From the NCBI GenBank assembly GCA_037951165.1, contig JBBDHG010000097.1, positions 3,503,501 to 3,567,500 of the forward strand: a DNA stretch of 64,000 nucleotides, given 5' to 3'. Of the stretch, positions 31,040-43,100 are shown piece by piece. The translations under genes were made by a program, and so were the position numbers. Within the stretch, counting starts at the first letter, position 1. Each line of letters starts with the position of its first letter. Below the pieces are notes generated by a model. The model saw only the letters and a list, made by a program, of their open reading frames with translations. It was not told the DNA's origin and did no database searches. This DNA comes from Lophius americanus. Lineage: Eukaryota > Chordata > Actinopteri > Lophiiformes > Lophiidae.

Positions 31040-33700
31040 ACTGTAACGTTATTTCTTATAAGAAGTCACTGTTTGTTTTAATAGCCAAGAATAAAAAACC
31101 TCTTAAAGCTAAAGGATTAAAATATGTAGGATCCGTGTGGGAACCTGGAGGATGATGCTGCAGCCAATGGTTCTTTTAGAACTAATAACCCCGTGTGTGT
31201 GTATTATTAGGATTTAACCTCATGACCTCATGAAGATCATTCTGATTTAGGTTTGTTTGTTTTGTGTACTTTGCTTCGACATGTTAGAGGGGTGGAGGAA
31301 GGTCAGGGTGTTGTGCCAACCCCCCAACCAGTGATGTGAAGAACTGTGCCTCCTGTCCTCATATCAGATACTGATATATGTTATTGTCTTCATGTCCCTT
31401 TTCTGATGTCGATGATTTACTTTTCACATAAATGGTTTTATAGGGAACGCGATGGTGACGTTAGGGCTTTGGTTCAGTTGATGAATCAGGATTCGTCGGT
31501 TGCAGGACCATAAGACACAACTCCAAGTGCTGGTGACAGCTTGGGCAGATTTAATTCTGGTACGCTTTTCTTCATTTTCTTTATTTGTTTTATTGTGAAG
31601 TATTTCTTCATCATCTATTGTGAAAAGTTCCCTTCTAGAGCCATATTTGAGTTTGTCTGTTCTTGGCTACTGTACAAGCATAACAGCAGAAAATGACAAC
31701 CTCGATGGAAGAGGGCCCGTCCCCTTAGGAGATATAGAGGAGTTATTCTAAGCTAACATTGAAAATACTTATTCTTATTTTCAGATGATTAGACACTGAT
31801 TAAAAACCGGGGATTCATATTATATTATATTTATTCAAAGAGAAATCCTCCATCCTTGACTTGATGCTAGCGTGTCTGCAATGAGCACACAGGCTTTCCT
31901 GGCCAGTTTAAATACATTTATATATATATATATATATATATGATCAAATTAAAAATTAAATTGCCCAAGATAGTACATCAGTGGGTCTCGAATATCTGTT
32001 GTTTCAGATGGTTGCTGTATCTTCTAGACTATCCATTTGGCGCGGTCACCATGTCAAACGAAACCATTCTATTGTGTTGGAAAAACAGGCAAGCCCATAT
32101 GTTTTCCTGAAAGAAATCTGCAGTGTCTCTGAAGCGACTGTACTGGACTTGAATAAGCACATGCTCCCAGTGACCGTCATTGTTTTTTTAGATCAGATCC
32201 CAGACGGCGATGGAGGTCCTGTTTGTGGAACTTATCCTCTATGATATATAGAGTCTACATCTAACACACAGTCAGAATTAAATCATCATATAGTGATGAG
32301 TGAAACGACCCGGCAGATTGATTAGATGCTTGCTTCTATTCGGCCAAAGATTTAATTCCTTTTTTTTGTATTTGAGCTTGAACATAAACCAATCCCGGGC
32401 CTCAGCTGGAAGTTTAGTCACGCATTTATATGGATATCTATTGCTCATGCTCGACCTTGTATGCTTCTGCCAACCACCGTTAGAAACGGCCTGGGTCATG
32501 ATTTCACGTCTGTAAACACATAGCAATCTCTGAAGGACCATTTCCGCCCAATGTGATGGGCAGTTTGGCCAAATATGGATGTACTGTTTGTGTTCCCTCT
32601 CGCTAACTCTGTTACACAGACAGAGACATAATTATAACACAAACAAAAGGAAAAATGCCGACTTCTCAAGGCCATTTCAGTATTGATGTTTTCACCAACG
32701 GGCATATTTTAAAACGTTTCTATCCATTTCCCTGTCCTCCTTATCAGATGCATAAAAGGTTTTAACTTTTTTGAGGTCCTTATATGGATATAAATACCAG
32801 AACATGGACACACACAGGTTCATGCTTTGGTGCCTTGTCCTGCTGCCGCACACCTGCTACCTTTGCATTTTGCTGGAGACACATTTTTTGTGCCTTTTTA
32901 ACTGTCCACACACACGCACACACACATCTATGTGAAAACACACTCCGTGTCATCGCTCTTCAGTCAAACTGTTTTTTTCTAAAGATGGCCGCCGGTTGGA
33001 AAAACTGGATGTAAACCGATGCAGCGTGACCGGCAGTCAATTCAAGTCAGGCCGTTTGCTGCTGTTAAGAACCGATATCCTCCTACTGGGGCTTTTCCAA
33101 CCATATGGTGAGGAGCGGTGTGGAACATGGCTGACAGAGGGTCATCTGCTCTGGTTACGCCCACAAAGTTAGGTAGCTTCTATCTGTGTGTGTAGGATTT
33201 GAACTATTAACAGATGACAGGTGTTGACGTATCGGTGTGTATCGCTGCTGTCATGATTCAGTGTTTTTCTTAGAGCTGATTTCTTTCCCAAGATGCTCTT
33301 CAATCGTGAAAATAAACCTGTAAATGGATGTGTGATGGTATTTATTGAGCTCTGAGGTCAGATGACTACTTCCTGTCACAGAATATAGTCAACGACTATT
33401 GTGAACAGATCCCTCTCTTTTGCTTTCTTTTGCTGTTGCATGGCAACTGTATGGAAAGACTGGAAAAGTTTTGTGTTCTTAAAAAATTGTAAAATGATCG
33501 AAATACACTGAAAAATCTGATTGACCTCAAGTAATTGTTACATGTTTTAATCTCTTTTACTAATTGATTTTAGTATTCTATAGAATCCTACATATCTTCT
33601 TTTTCTTTTCTAATTAATTTTAAAATGCTCTTGCTTTGTTTAAGACAAGTTCTTTTCGGTTAAATAAAAATAATTAGAAAAAATAACCGTTTTTGGTTTG
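31040..33700. other. Intergenic, few recognised features
   Basis: Contains a short (TA)n run at 31,919-31,940, a (CA)n-like stretch near 32,910-32,930, and a diverged repeat at about 31,650-31,760 shared with 21.9 kb. No exon was recognised. Confidence 0.5.
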
Positions 33701-33704
33701 AAGC

Positions 33705-33825
33705 CCTCAGACATTATGAAGTCTGGTTAGCACCTCACAGGAAGAGGATTCAGTTTGGAACCCTAACCCAGAATCCTCTTTCTGTGTGGGGTTTGGATGT
33801 TCCCCGGGTTTGTTTAGTTCATGGG
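33705..33825 (+). mobile_element. tRNA-derived SINE, 5' fragment
   Basis: GGTTAGCACCTCACAGGAAG, GGAACCCTAACCCAGAATCC and TGTGTGGGGTTTGGATGTTC match the head of the SINE at 13.6 kb. It is followed at about 33,823 by GGGTCGGCAACCCGCGGCTC, which looks like the start of another common fish repeat. Confidence 0.6.
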
Positions 33826-34369
33826 TCGGCAACCCGCGGCTCTGGAGCCGCGTAAAGCTCTTAAGCCTCTCTGCGGTGGCTACACCTTTTCAACCAAAAA
33901 TAACCTGGTGCTAGTTTCATGCTGGTGCTAGTGTTAGTCTTCCTTACAGCCTGATGCTATTCTATTGGCAAGGAGCCAAGTCAGAGCCGCGCCATTTAAT
34001 GTTCTTGGCTCTAGACCAGCAATGAGTCGGTGCTTGTCTGGCACCAGTTTGGAGAGCCAGGAGCTGGTGCTTAGGCTTTTGAAAAGCAAATAACTGGTAC
34101 TAAGTCAGGTTCGGGCTCCGGACTAGCCCTGGAAGCAACTTGGGGGGGCTCTGACTTGGAAAAGGTCTTTGACTTTGATAAAAAAAACAACAAGATGAAA
34201 ATAAATTAAGGATGGAGCAACTACAAAACTAACTACTACATCAAACAGCCTTTAGTTGTTATTTACCACTTCTGTATGCCGGAAGGAATTCCTGCAATCT
34301 CCAACTAAAAACAGAAACATAAACCAAACACTGAAATATTGTTTTTAACATTTCATATATATATATAAT

Positions 34370-34995
34370 CATAATATAATAATACATTTAACTTATACCA
34401 CACTTTACATTTGGATCAAATCTCTGCAAGGTAAAAGCAGATAAAAGCATCAATAAGAATATGATAATAATTATATAAAAATATGACCAAAAAGCAGCAA
34501 TTTTTATTAAAAGTTATAGGTTCTGCTATGGAGCCCTCAGATGGTCGGGGAGGGCATTCCACAGACGAGGGGCAGCAGAACAGAAGGCCCGATCACCCAT
34601 GGTGCTGAGCTTAGTCCGGGGAAGCAGGAGGCGGTATGAGTGGGTAGAACGGAGGGATCGTGTTGAGGTCAGTGGGGTGAGTAGTTCTTTCAGGTAGGGG
34701 GGTGCGTTACCATGGATGCACTGGTGAGTGAGGAGAGAGATCTTATAATCAATCCTGGTGGAGATGGGAAGTCAATGAAGGGACTGAAGAACGGGGGTGA
34801 TGTGTTCGTGTTTACGAACTCTCATCAGGATCCTTGCAGCCTGTTTTGAACAAACTGAAGTCTTTGAAGACTTTTTTAGCAGGGATCCCGATGAGAAGGT
34901 CGTTACAGTAATCCAGTCGGGAGGAGACGAACGCGTGGACCAGCTTTTCAGCATCACCCAAGGTGAGTGAAGAACGGAGTTTAGAAATATTTCTG
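34370..34995 (-). mobile_element. L2-like LINE 3' end, copy 1
   Basis: On the - strand from about 34,920 the reverse-transcriptase C-terminus can be followed through SSKTSVCSKQAARILMRV, KHEHITPVLQSLH, and after frameshifts the block equivalent to GDRAFCSAAPRLWNALP near 34,600-34,530. The 3' end (34,430-34,370) has the L2-type tail with TTTGATCCAAATGTAAAG read on the - strand. A second copy in the opposite orientation lies at 53.8-54.2 kb. Confidence 0.8.
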
Positions 34996-34997
34996 AG

Positions 34998-35282
34998 GTA
35001 AATGGTAAATGGACTGTACTTACAGCGCTTTTCTAGTCTGCTTGACTACTCAAAGCGGTTTTACAACATGAGTCAGCATTCACCCATTCACACAAACATT
35101 TGCACAGTGAGGATAGAGGCTGCCCTGGAAGGCACCACATGCTCACCAGGAGCAGTAACCATTCACGCCATTGTTCACCAATCGAACAGCCATTGGGAGC
35201 AACTTAGGGTTCAGTATCTTATTCAAGGACACTTTGACATGTAGACTGCAGTGACCAGGGTTCAAACCACTTCCTGTCCAAT
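34998..35282 (+). repeat. Interspersed repeat, copy 2
   Basis: GTAAATGGACTGTACTTACA, GCTCACCAGGAGCAGTAACC and GACACTTTGACATGTAGACT align in order with the copy at 28,990-29,290. It directly abuts the L2-like LINE end on its left. Confidence 0.75.
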
Positions 35283-35284
35283 AT

Positions 35285-35375
35285 ATGTCACTCATAGACA
35301 GGCTACCTCGGTATCTGGCTAATCAATTTGCTTCACCTGTCAGTGGTTATAATGTAATGGCTCATTGGCGGACGA
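35285..35375 (-). mobile_element. Tc1-like terminal fragment
   Basis: CTTCACCTGTCAGTGGTTAT followed by AATGTAATGGCTCATTGG is the terminal sequence of the element described at 4.0-5.2 kb, here in reverse orientation. Confidence 0.65.
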
Positions 35376-36419
35376 AAAGGACAATGCTGCTGGTTTGCTG
35401 ATAAGAGGAGAGCCTCTCGTCATTTCCTGCTACTGGTTGCTTTAGTTCTCTGCAGTATGAAGAACCTCTTTGGGAAAAAGGCTGATTTGTGACCAGAGTT
35501 CAGATCAGGACGGCTGAGATCTTCCAGTTGGACGAGGAACATGTATGATCTGTAAACAGACGCAGAGAGTTTACAGCTTTTTTTTGTGAACCATAAACTA
35601 CAACCAAACATCGAGGTAAAAGAGGAATGTTGTGGCGATGCTTTGGTGCTTCAGGACCAGGAGGACTCACCATCATTGAGGGAAACGCGAATTCGGATCT
35701 CTCCCAGAGAATTATGAAGGAGAATGTCCGGTCATGTGTGTGCATTGAAGCTCAACAATATTTTATCATATAATCTCCTGAAGGATCCAAAGTTAAAATA
35801 ATATTCTTTGCTTTGCACATCCAGAAGCTCCCAAAGAGTCCAGGTTCACACAGTGTAACAGTCCTGATAAATCCAGAGGCAGTGTTTGAGGTTTCTCAGA
35901 GGGAACATTAAGTACGAGGTGGAGGTGATGCATTGATCCATGGTATTTATTTAATTCCTAATGAGATGTCTCTCTGACATGAACAGATAAATGATAAAGA
36001 CATTTCCAACATTCAACCAAAAATAAATCTCAGCTTAATGATGTTACAGATTCATCATCAGACAAGTTCAGGATCACTTTATACAGTTCATCAATTCACT
36101 ACATGAAATTGTTCAAGTCGGTGTCAGGTAATCATTTGACAAAACAAGGCTATGGTACAGCTACTGCATGCGACCAATCACAGGACAGAACTCCTACAGG
36201 TGGGTGGAGTCAGTGTCCACAGGTCGAGTACCTACCACCTGTTACAGCCGATGCTGTCCAGTCCGAAACTGAGATGAACATGACACGAAGTCTTTTGCTG
36301 CATTCACACCCAACTCGAAACCAATTTTAGCGCAGTGTGTGATCTCATGCAGAAACGACGCAAAGCAGCGAGAATTTATTTCATGCCGTTAACTTGAATG
36401 AAGACAGTTCGTGTCTTTT

Positions 36420-36635
36420 GCAATAATTAATATTAATAATTGACTGAATGAACGTGTTATCCCAGTAAATAATCGCATTATTTGAGCGAATAATTGTATT
36501 ATATTGTTGCATAATCACGTTATTTCAGTGAATAATTGCGTTATTTGACTTAATAATGATGTTATTTGAGCGAACTATCGCATTATTAGAGCGATTAATC
36601 GATTTATTCGAGCAATCTAATCGAAGGTGACATTT
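36420..36635. repeat. AT-rich degenerate minisatellite
   Basis: About seven diverged units built around AATAATCGCATTATTTGAGCG occur head to tail with unit length about 25-30 bp. No coding potential. Confidence 0.8.
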
Positions 36636-37085
36636 GAGCGATTAGAGCTTCGTGTTTGGTGTCAGCGTGGGTGTAACGTTTTGTCTGTTATGTTTAGCAG
36701 CACAGAACAAGAAAGACAGTCAAAGTGTTTTGGGGGCTGTAAGGAAGGACGGTAAACCAGAATCAGGATTTATTAAGATTCACCTTCCTGCTCAGAGTGG
36801 GAATCTGATGCAACGTGTACAGCGATCACGTGAGGCCGTTTCCCTTCCACTGAACACGATCATGTAAAAAAATGTATTTGGACAATCTAAAACACATTTC
36901 TGTGATCGTATACGTACTCGGACATGATTTTTACCGAGGAAGGTCAGTCCCTATAAATATAAGAGTGGCTCATTTACAGCTGGGAGTCAGTGGTCATCGG
37001 TCAACAGAGAGAGAAACCCCAGAGCTGAGTCTTCTGGACCCAGAGAGAGGAAAGGAGAGAAAGTTTGCTGTGTGGCTATTAGTCG

Positions 37086-37091
37086 TTTATT
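37086..37091 (-). terminator. aars1 polyadenylation signal (AATAAA)
   Basis: On the - strand AATAAA lies about 29 bases after the aars1 stop codon, implying an unusually short 3' UTR unless a more distal site is used. Confidence 0.6.
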
Positions 37092-37119
37092 CATTAATCT
37101 GTTCGTTCCCACTCTCCTC

Positions 37120-40100
37120 TTAGTTCTGTCCCAGTTTAAGACGAGCAAACTTGTCTGCCATCTTCAGCGCCTCCTGCAGGCAGTTAATGTTATTGCCGGT
37201 GGCCTGTGCGGACATGTCCTTCCCGCCTCCCTTACCATCCAGAAGTGGGCAGAGCTCCTGAACCCACTCGCTGGCCTTCAGACCACGATTGGCCGCATCC
37301 TGTAGAGAGAGGTGGAGGTCAGATTAGATGAGTAGAAGGTGCAGCAGTGAAGAGCTCCCAGCAGGAAGTGAATAACCAGGTGTGCTACCTGTGGGACTTG
37401 ACATAGGCAGGTGATCTTGCGGATGTCCGGGTCTACAGTGAAGAGCATGGCGGAAGTCTGAGGAGATTGGGACTTCAGCAGCTTCAGTGAATCGTTGAGA
37501 GCCTGAGGGAGACGGAGGGAGAGGAGATGTCGAGGTTGAATATAAAGAGAAAACACAAGAAGGCAGAAGTCCCTGCTGGTTTCAGAAAAAAGGGTCATTG
37601 GAGAAAAAAGGAATTTTAGCATTGCTTGGACTTTTACGGGAAATCCTGGATTGAGAATAAAGTTCAGGCTTGGCTTTAATGGTGCAATGTGCAAAATTTA
37701 ATGGCATCTAGTGTTGAAATTTCATATTGAAGGCTCTGCTTGCTGTTCCCTATCCATGCATCTATGATGGATGACATGATGTATTAATTTATATCTTCAT
37801 ATTTATATCTATATAAATGCTCACATGTAAGGTGACAAATACCAGTATCTAGATCATTTTTATTATTTAAGACTGAACAAGCAAAAGAGCGGGAAACCTT
37901 GCCATCAAAAAAGGAAACAAAGACCCGGCTCGTGTTCAGAGGTAAGTAGTGGGAAGTGGGCCGTGGGTCGGCTGAAGGGTGTGACTAAGCACTCGGTAGA
38001 CGTCCCCGAGAAGAACTGAGGTCCGGGTAGTGTGGGCATCGCAACCCCCCTCCACAACCAAACCTTCAAAATCCAATCTAGAACAGGTTGTGTCACACAC
38101 CGCTGCAGCGGTTGGACAGGGCCAGGGGAGGGATGTCTGACGCAGGGATCCTCCTGCAAAGTGTGGCTGTTCCTGGTCAGTCAAGTGGGTCAGATGATGA
38201 CAAGATGTTTCAATTCACAGCAAGACAGAATAGGAAAAGAATACGAAAGAATAATGAAAGAAGAGCAGGTGGAACGGTGAATATGTAATGACTTTAAGTA
38301 ATTGGGAGCAGAAGAACAGAGCAATGGGGAGTGTGGAAAAGAAGTGAAGAAGAGAGGTTGGAGAGGATTGTCAGGAGTTCAATGTGACTGAAGAGTAGCA
38401 GCAAGAGTGAAGAGGAGGTTAACAAGATGGTGGTGAGAGCAGCTCTACTCGATGCTTTAGAGACGGGGGTCTCTGACCAAAAGACAAGAAGCAGATTTGG
38501 ATTTTGTGGTTGGAGTTGAAGATGTTCAGATTTTCTTTGGGGGTGATGAGGATGGACAGGATTAGAAAGGAGAACATCAGAGGGACAGCCCAGCCCAGTC
38601 TTGGAGACGAGATGAGAGATGCCAGATTGAGATGGTTTGGACACTTGGAGAGGAGGGACAGTGGATCTAATGTATTATTATTATTATTATTAATGGTAGA
38701 AGGGTGCTGGAGATGGAGAGGCCAGCAGGAGAAGAAGTGGAAGACAAAAAAGGAGTCTGGATGGTTTGCAATAGGACATGCAGTTGGTTGGAGTGACAGA
38801 GAAAGATGAAGAGTACAGGACAAGATGGAAACAAATGATCAACTGTGGCGGCCCCTAAAAGGGAAAAGCCCAAAGAAGAATATCAGGCAACAAGAACATT
38901 CCTTAGTGTATGTCCAGATAAACGATTAGAAATGGGCACATTATGAAGATGATGCTGAAACAATGAACATTATCAGTTCAAAGTTCCTCTATAATTCTCT
39001 GGTTTTTCAGCACTGGTGGATTCTCTACCTGGATTTCAATTAACGGCCAAACAAGGGTTTAAGTATGCATCAGCGGCGAATGAAGCGGCTGAATTCTTGC
39101 ACTGTATTTTTATTATGATAAACTGTTCATGGGTCAGCAGTATGGCGGTACCGCACTTGCAGCTCCAGCTTCCTCCCACAGTTCAGAACCATGCAATTTA
39201 GATGAAATCTGTGACTGTAAATGGCCCGTAGGTATGAATGTGAGTGCGGATTGTTCTCTACGTCCGTCGATGTGTTGGTTCTGTTATGGACCGGCGACTC
39301 CAGGGTGCAGCCTCCACCTCTTGCCCAATGTCAGCTGCGATCGGCTCTAGAATCCTGCAATCCTGAATAGGATGATCCGTTACAGAAAATGAAAATTTCC
39401 CAAACAGGAACAAGTGGACTGAAGCCATGTAAGGAAAGGGGGATAAGTGGGAGGATTCTTGTTCTGGGCTGGACGTCTCACACCCAGGGAGAGGTGGAAT
39501 GTACATCCCAGATGAGATGTATCTTTTAAGGGCGTTAGGTCTCGTTTATGTTCAGAGGGTTTGGGAGGATAAGGCACCAGTCCAGAGCGGAGTATGAATT
39601 TAGGCAGTTGTTTACAACCCAGTAGTGACTCTCACCTTTCCTGAGGCTCCAGCCTCCATCTCCATGACCAGCAGCAGTTGGTTGGGACTGCTTGCAATCA
39701 CCTCTTTAGTCTTCTCCAGAACCCTCTTTTGGATATCAGCCTTGTAGGCGCGGTCCAGGTCATCCATGAACTTCTTCAGGCCCTTCAGGGTTTCCCTCAT
39801 CTCATCCTTCTGCCACTGGGAGATAACCGTTGTACCTATTGACTGCAGAGAGGGCGGACATGTTGGTGCCATGGAGTCGCAGTTTAAAAAAAAAAAAATG
39901 AGGATGCCCTTTGTTGCGCAGAAATGATGCCGTTTACCTCCGTCATGTCAGCAATCTCTTTCTGAATGTCCTTGTTTGGAGCAGTCTGCTGCTTCACCTT
40001 TTCTCCCAGTGCGATCAGAGACTGCTGCAGGGAGTCGGCTTTCCTCTGGGCCTGGAGGATGTAGGACACAAATGTATGAAAAAAGTCCAGATGAAAAGAA

Positions 40101-43100
40101 GAGCCAATCAAACAGCATTTTTTGTCTAAATATAGTCAAGATGAATTTGTCCACGGGGTCTGGATAGAGGGGGAAACTTCAAGCTTCCCAATACAAATAC
40201 TGTTGTTATTAACGGGGCCATCTCTGTCAGATAGAGAGGACGTCTCATCTCTGTCAGGGATGGCACTGAACTCATGGTAAAATAGAAATATGAAATCAAT
40301 CCCCTTTCTATAATACATTAATTGCACTGTTTTCAGGGTGACGGTGTGTGGAGGTGTTCTGACGCTGACCTTTTGGGCCTCTGCTCCTGTCACAGCAACG
40401 ATGCGGCGGATCCCTTTGGCGATGGCCTCTTCCGAAACGATGACAAACGGTGCGGCGTGACCGGAGTTCCGCAAATGGCTGCAAAAAAACCCAGCAAAAA
40501 AGTAGACACATGTTTATATCAGTGTTATGCTGAGATAAGACAGAACGCGACACCAGTCTTCTCAATCGTTCTGACCAATCTCCCCTACTGGAACCAATCT
40601 GCCCTACTGGAACCAATGTCCCCTACTTCAAGGAACGATACATTCAGCTTTTTTAAAATTATTTCATTATGTTTGTAGCCATGATCAAAGTTAACATAAC
40701 TACTGTTTGGTTTTTGTTGTGTAATCAAACATTTACAGTTTCTCAGTGCACAGCTTTATCCAGAGGTGAGCGATGAGGTTCCTCCACTTCATCAATGTTT
40801 CACTCGTCTCAATGTCGGTACAGTACATGAATTTGTCGACTGAATTTTACATTTTTAACTTGAGAGAGAAATTTGCTTTTCATCTAAGCAAGAGGATTTG
40901 CATCGCACGCCGCAGATTTGCCCGCTGAAGGTTAAATCAGAGGCAACTGGACCGGGTGGTTAGGAGTCATTCAGGTTACAGTTATCTTGTTTATCTACTG
41001 GATTATCATGCGGGTCATGGTGAGAATGCTGAAGTAACTCTCTGGGGAGAGATGATAAGTGTATGTTAGCGAGAGGTGGTGGCGTAGACCCTGACCATGT
41101 TTAGATTTAGATACCTTCCATCCGTCCCTAAATTTGCTCACAGAATGTCAGGTCATCAGTCGAGGCAATACAGTGAGACACTGATGCCAAGCAGAACAGT
41201 ATGTCCACATCTGGAGCGGTCCATCCAGTAAGAGCTGGGATGCAGTTGGATTTTACAGCCTGGAGCAAACTATAAAGTCAGCAAGGTCAGTCTAATCACC
41301 GGACTGAGATCTATCAAATGATCCGGGCCATTCTCCACACAGGGACAGGACCGTCTCACTATCACCACCCCCAACCTCAGGACAGTTTCCACTGTAAACC
41401 CCAGTGACTGCTGGAAACATGTCCTCATTAAGCTGCATTCATTTATTCACAGACAAACGTTTTTCCATGTGAGCCATTGTGTAAACTCTACACACTAACT
41501 ACCAGCATCTCGAAAGCCCTGTTGCCATGACAACGGTTCAATCAAAAAAAAGTGTTTGTTTTGCATATATCTAAAATGTTGCACTGTTGTCCAAACTTGT
41601 ATTCTCCGAGTATTTTGAGAACCATCTATGGGCACATGTATTTGAAAAAGCAAGTTTTAGCAAGAGGAGCAGATTAATTAAATTAAAAGTCAAATCTTTC
41701 TAAAAAGTCAAATTTTTCTTCTTAAAATGTTTATGTCCAACTCTGTTGTGAGTGTGCAGGGTAACTATTCTCCAAAAATAAACAGAAATAAAATGTACAC
41801 ATTAACGAATAACATGTAGAAAGATCAGATATATAGCTGTGTGTACACGATCCCGGCTCCTACTGATATTTAATGGTTTTTCATGTTTGACTTCAGACGA
41901 AGAAACTTGTCCACGTTATTTGCAGAAAGGGATGGTACGACGTGTTGGCTGAAATGTGGACGAAATGGAACTTCGTAGCGGGGTTTGATCAGAACCCTCT
42001 GTTCTCAAAAACACAACAGTCGCATATCCTCTGTGATTAAAAAGATGATGGCGCTTGTTATTGCTTGGGCGCTGTCTGAATCTTTAGCAAGCAGCTGCTT
42101 AAATGCCGTCAGAAGCCGAATGCGCATTGAGCTCGTTTATTCCATTGTCACACTAATGTTGACACTCGAGTGATGCCGCTTAAACTGAGCTCTCATGTTT
42201 GTGAAGCTATCAGCTGCATACTTTAACGTAGGTGCATTATGCCGGCATACAGCTCCGGTGCGCTCAACATCTTTGTCCGTAAAACTGAAAGGTTCCCACA
42301 GAAGACTTAAATGAAAAGGGAGGGTCTTCAAACTCCTGTTTGAAAGTGGTCGCCATGACGACGAACCTGATGCCCAGACTGAACAAACAAGTCCGGTTCT
42401 TCGCTAAAGTTCCCATATACACACACAAATAAGTTCTCCGTGTGCAGCTGCTGCATTCACATGTACCATTACACCCCTAGCTTGTATGTATTGTATATTT
42501 GCGTCTTGATGGTCACTGTTGGCGACTAACACAAAAAAACATGTTGCAAAATCAAAAAGTCACATTGGCCATCTAAAATCTAAAGCCCTGATGTTTTGGA
42601 GCACCAAGGTCATTTGATGGGTGACAGATACTGCATTGAAGAAGCAAATCCATAGAAGCTGACTGTCAATCCTCACTGTTGTCATTAGTAGCTGAGAAAT
42701 ACTAGACCCATGCTGTCGTCCCCGACTCTGAGGATTTATCCCCGAAAAGACCCCAATGTCCTCGTTGTACAAGCAATGGCCCTGATTTAACTCGTACAAT
42801 TAAATGTGAAGTTATAACACGGCATTTTAGTAAAAGAAATAAAAGCTCCCTAAATTGAGTAAATTATGAACTATTGGATTAAAATCTAGGGAAAAATATG
42901 ATATATGCGATGCAGATATGCGCCAAATGTGGACTAAATCAGACAACAGTTGAGAAATTATTTCCGAAAGCTTTTGGAGGTAAAGCTCCCCCTAGTGTTG
43001 GGAATACACAACCAACTTTGTCCAAAATCAATGCAGTTCTTCCTCCCAATAAGGGCCTGCGTGGGTGTAAAATTTGAAAGGGATCCGTAATATAGTTTGA

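Noticed and set aside
36952..36960. TATAAATA box as a promoter for a + strand gene
   Set aside because: The sequence downstream runs into the aars1 3' end antisense, and no + strand exon follows; a lone TATA word in AT-rich DNA is weak evidence.
40322..40678. 118-codon + strand frame
   Set aside because: Antisense shadow of an aars1 exon.
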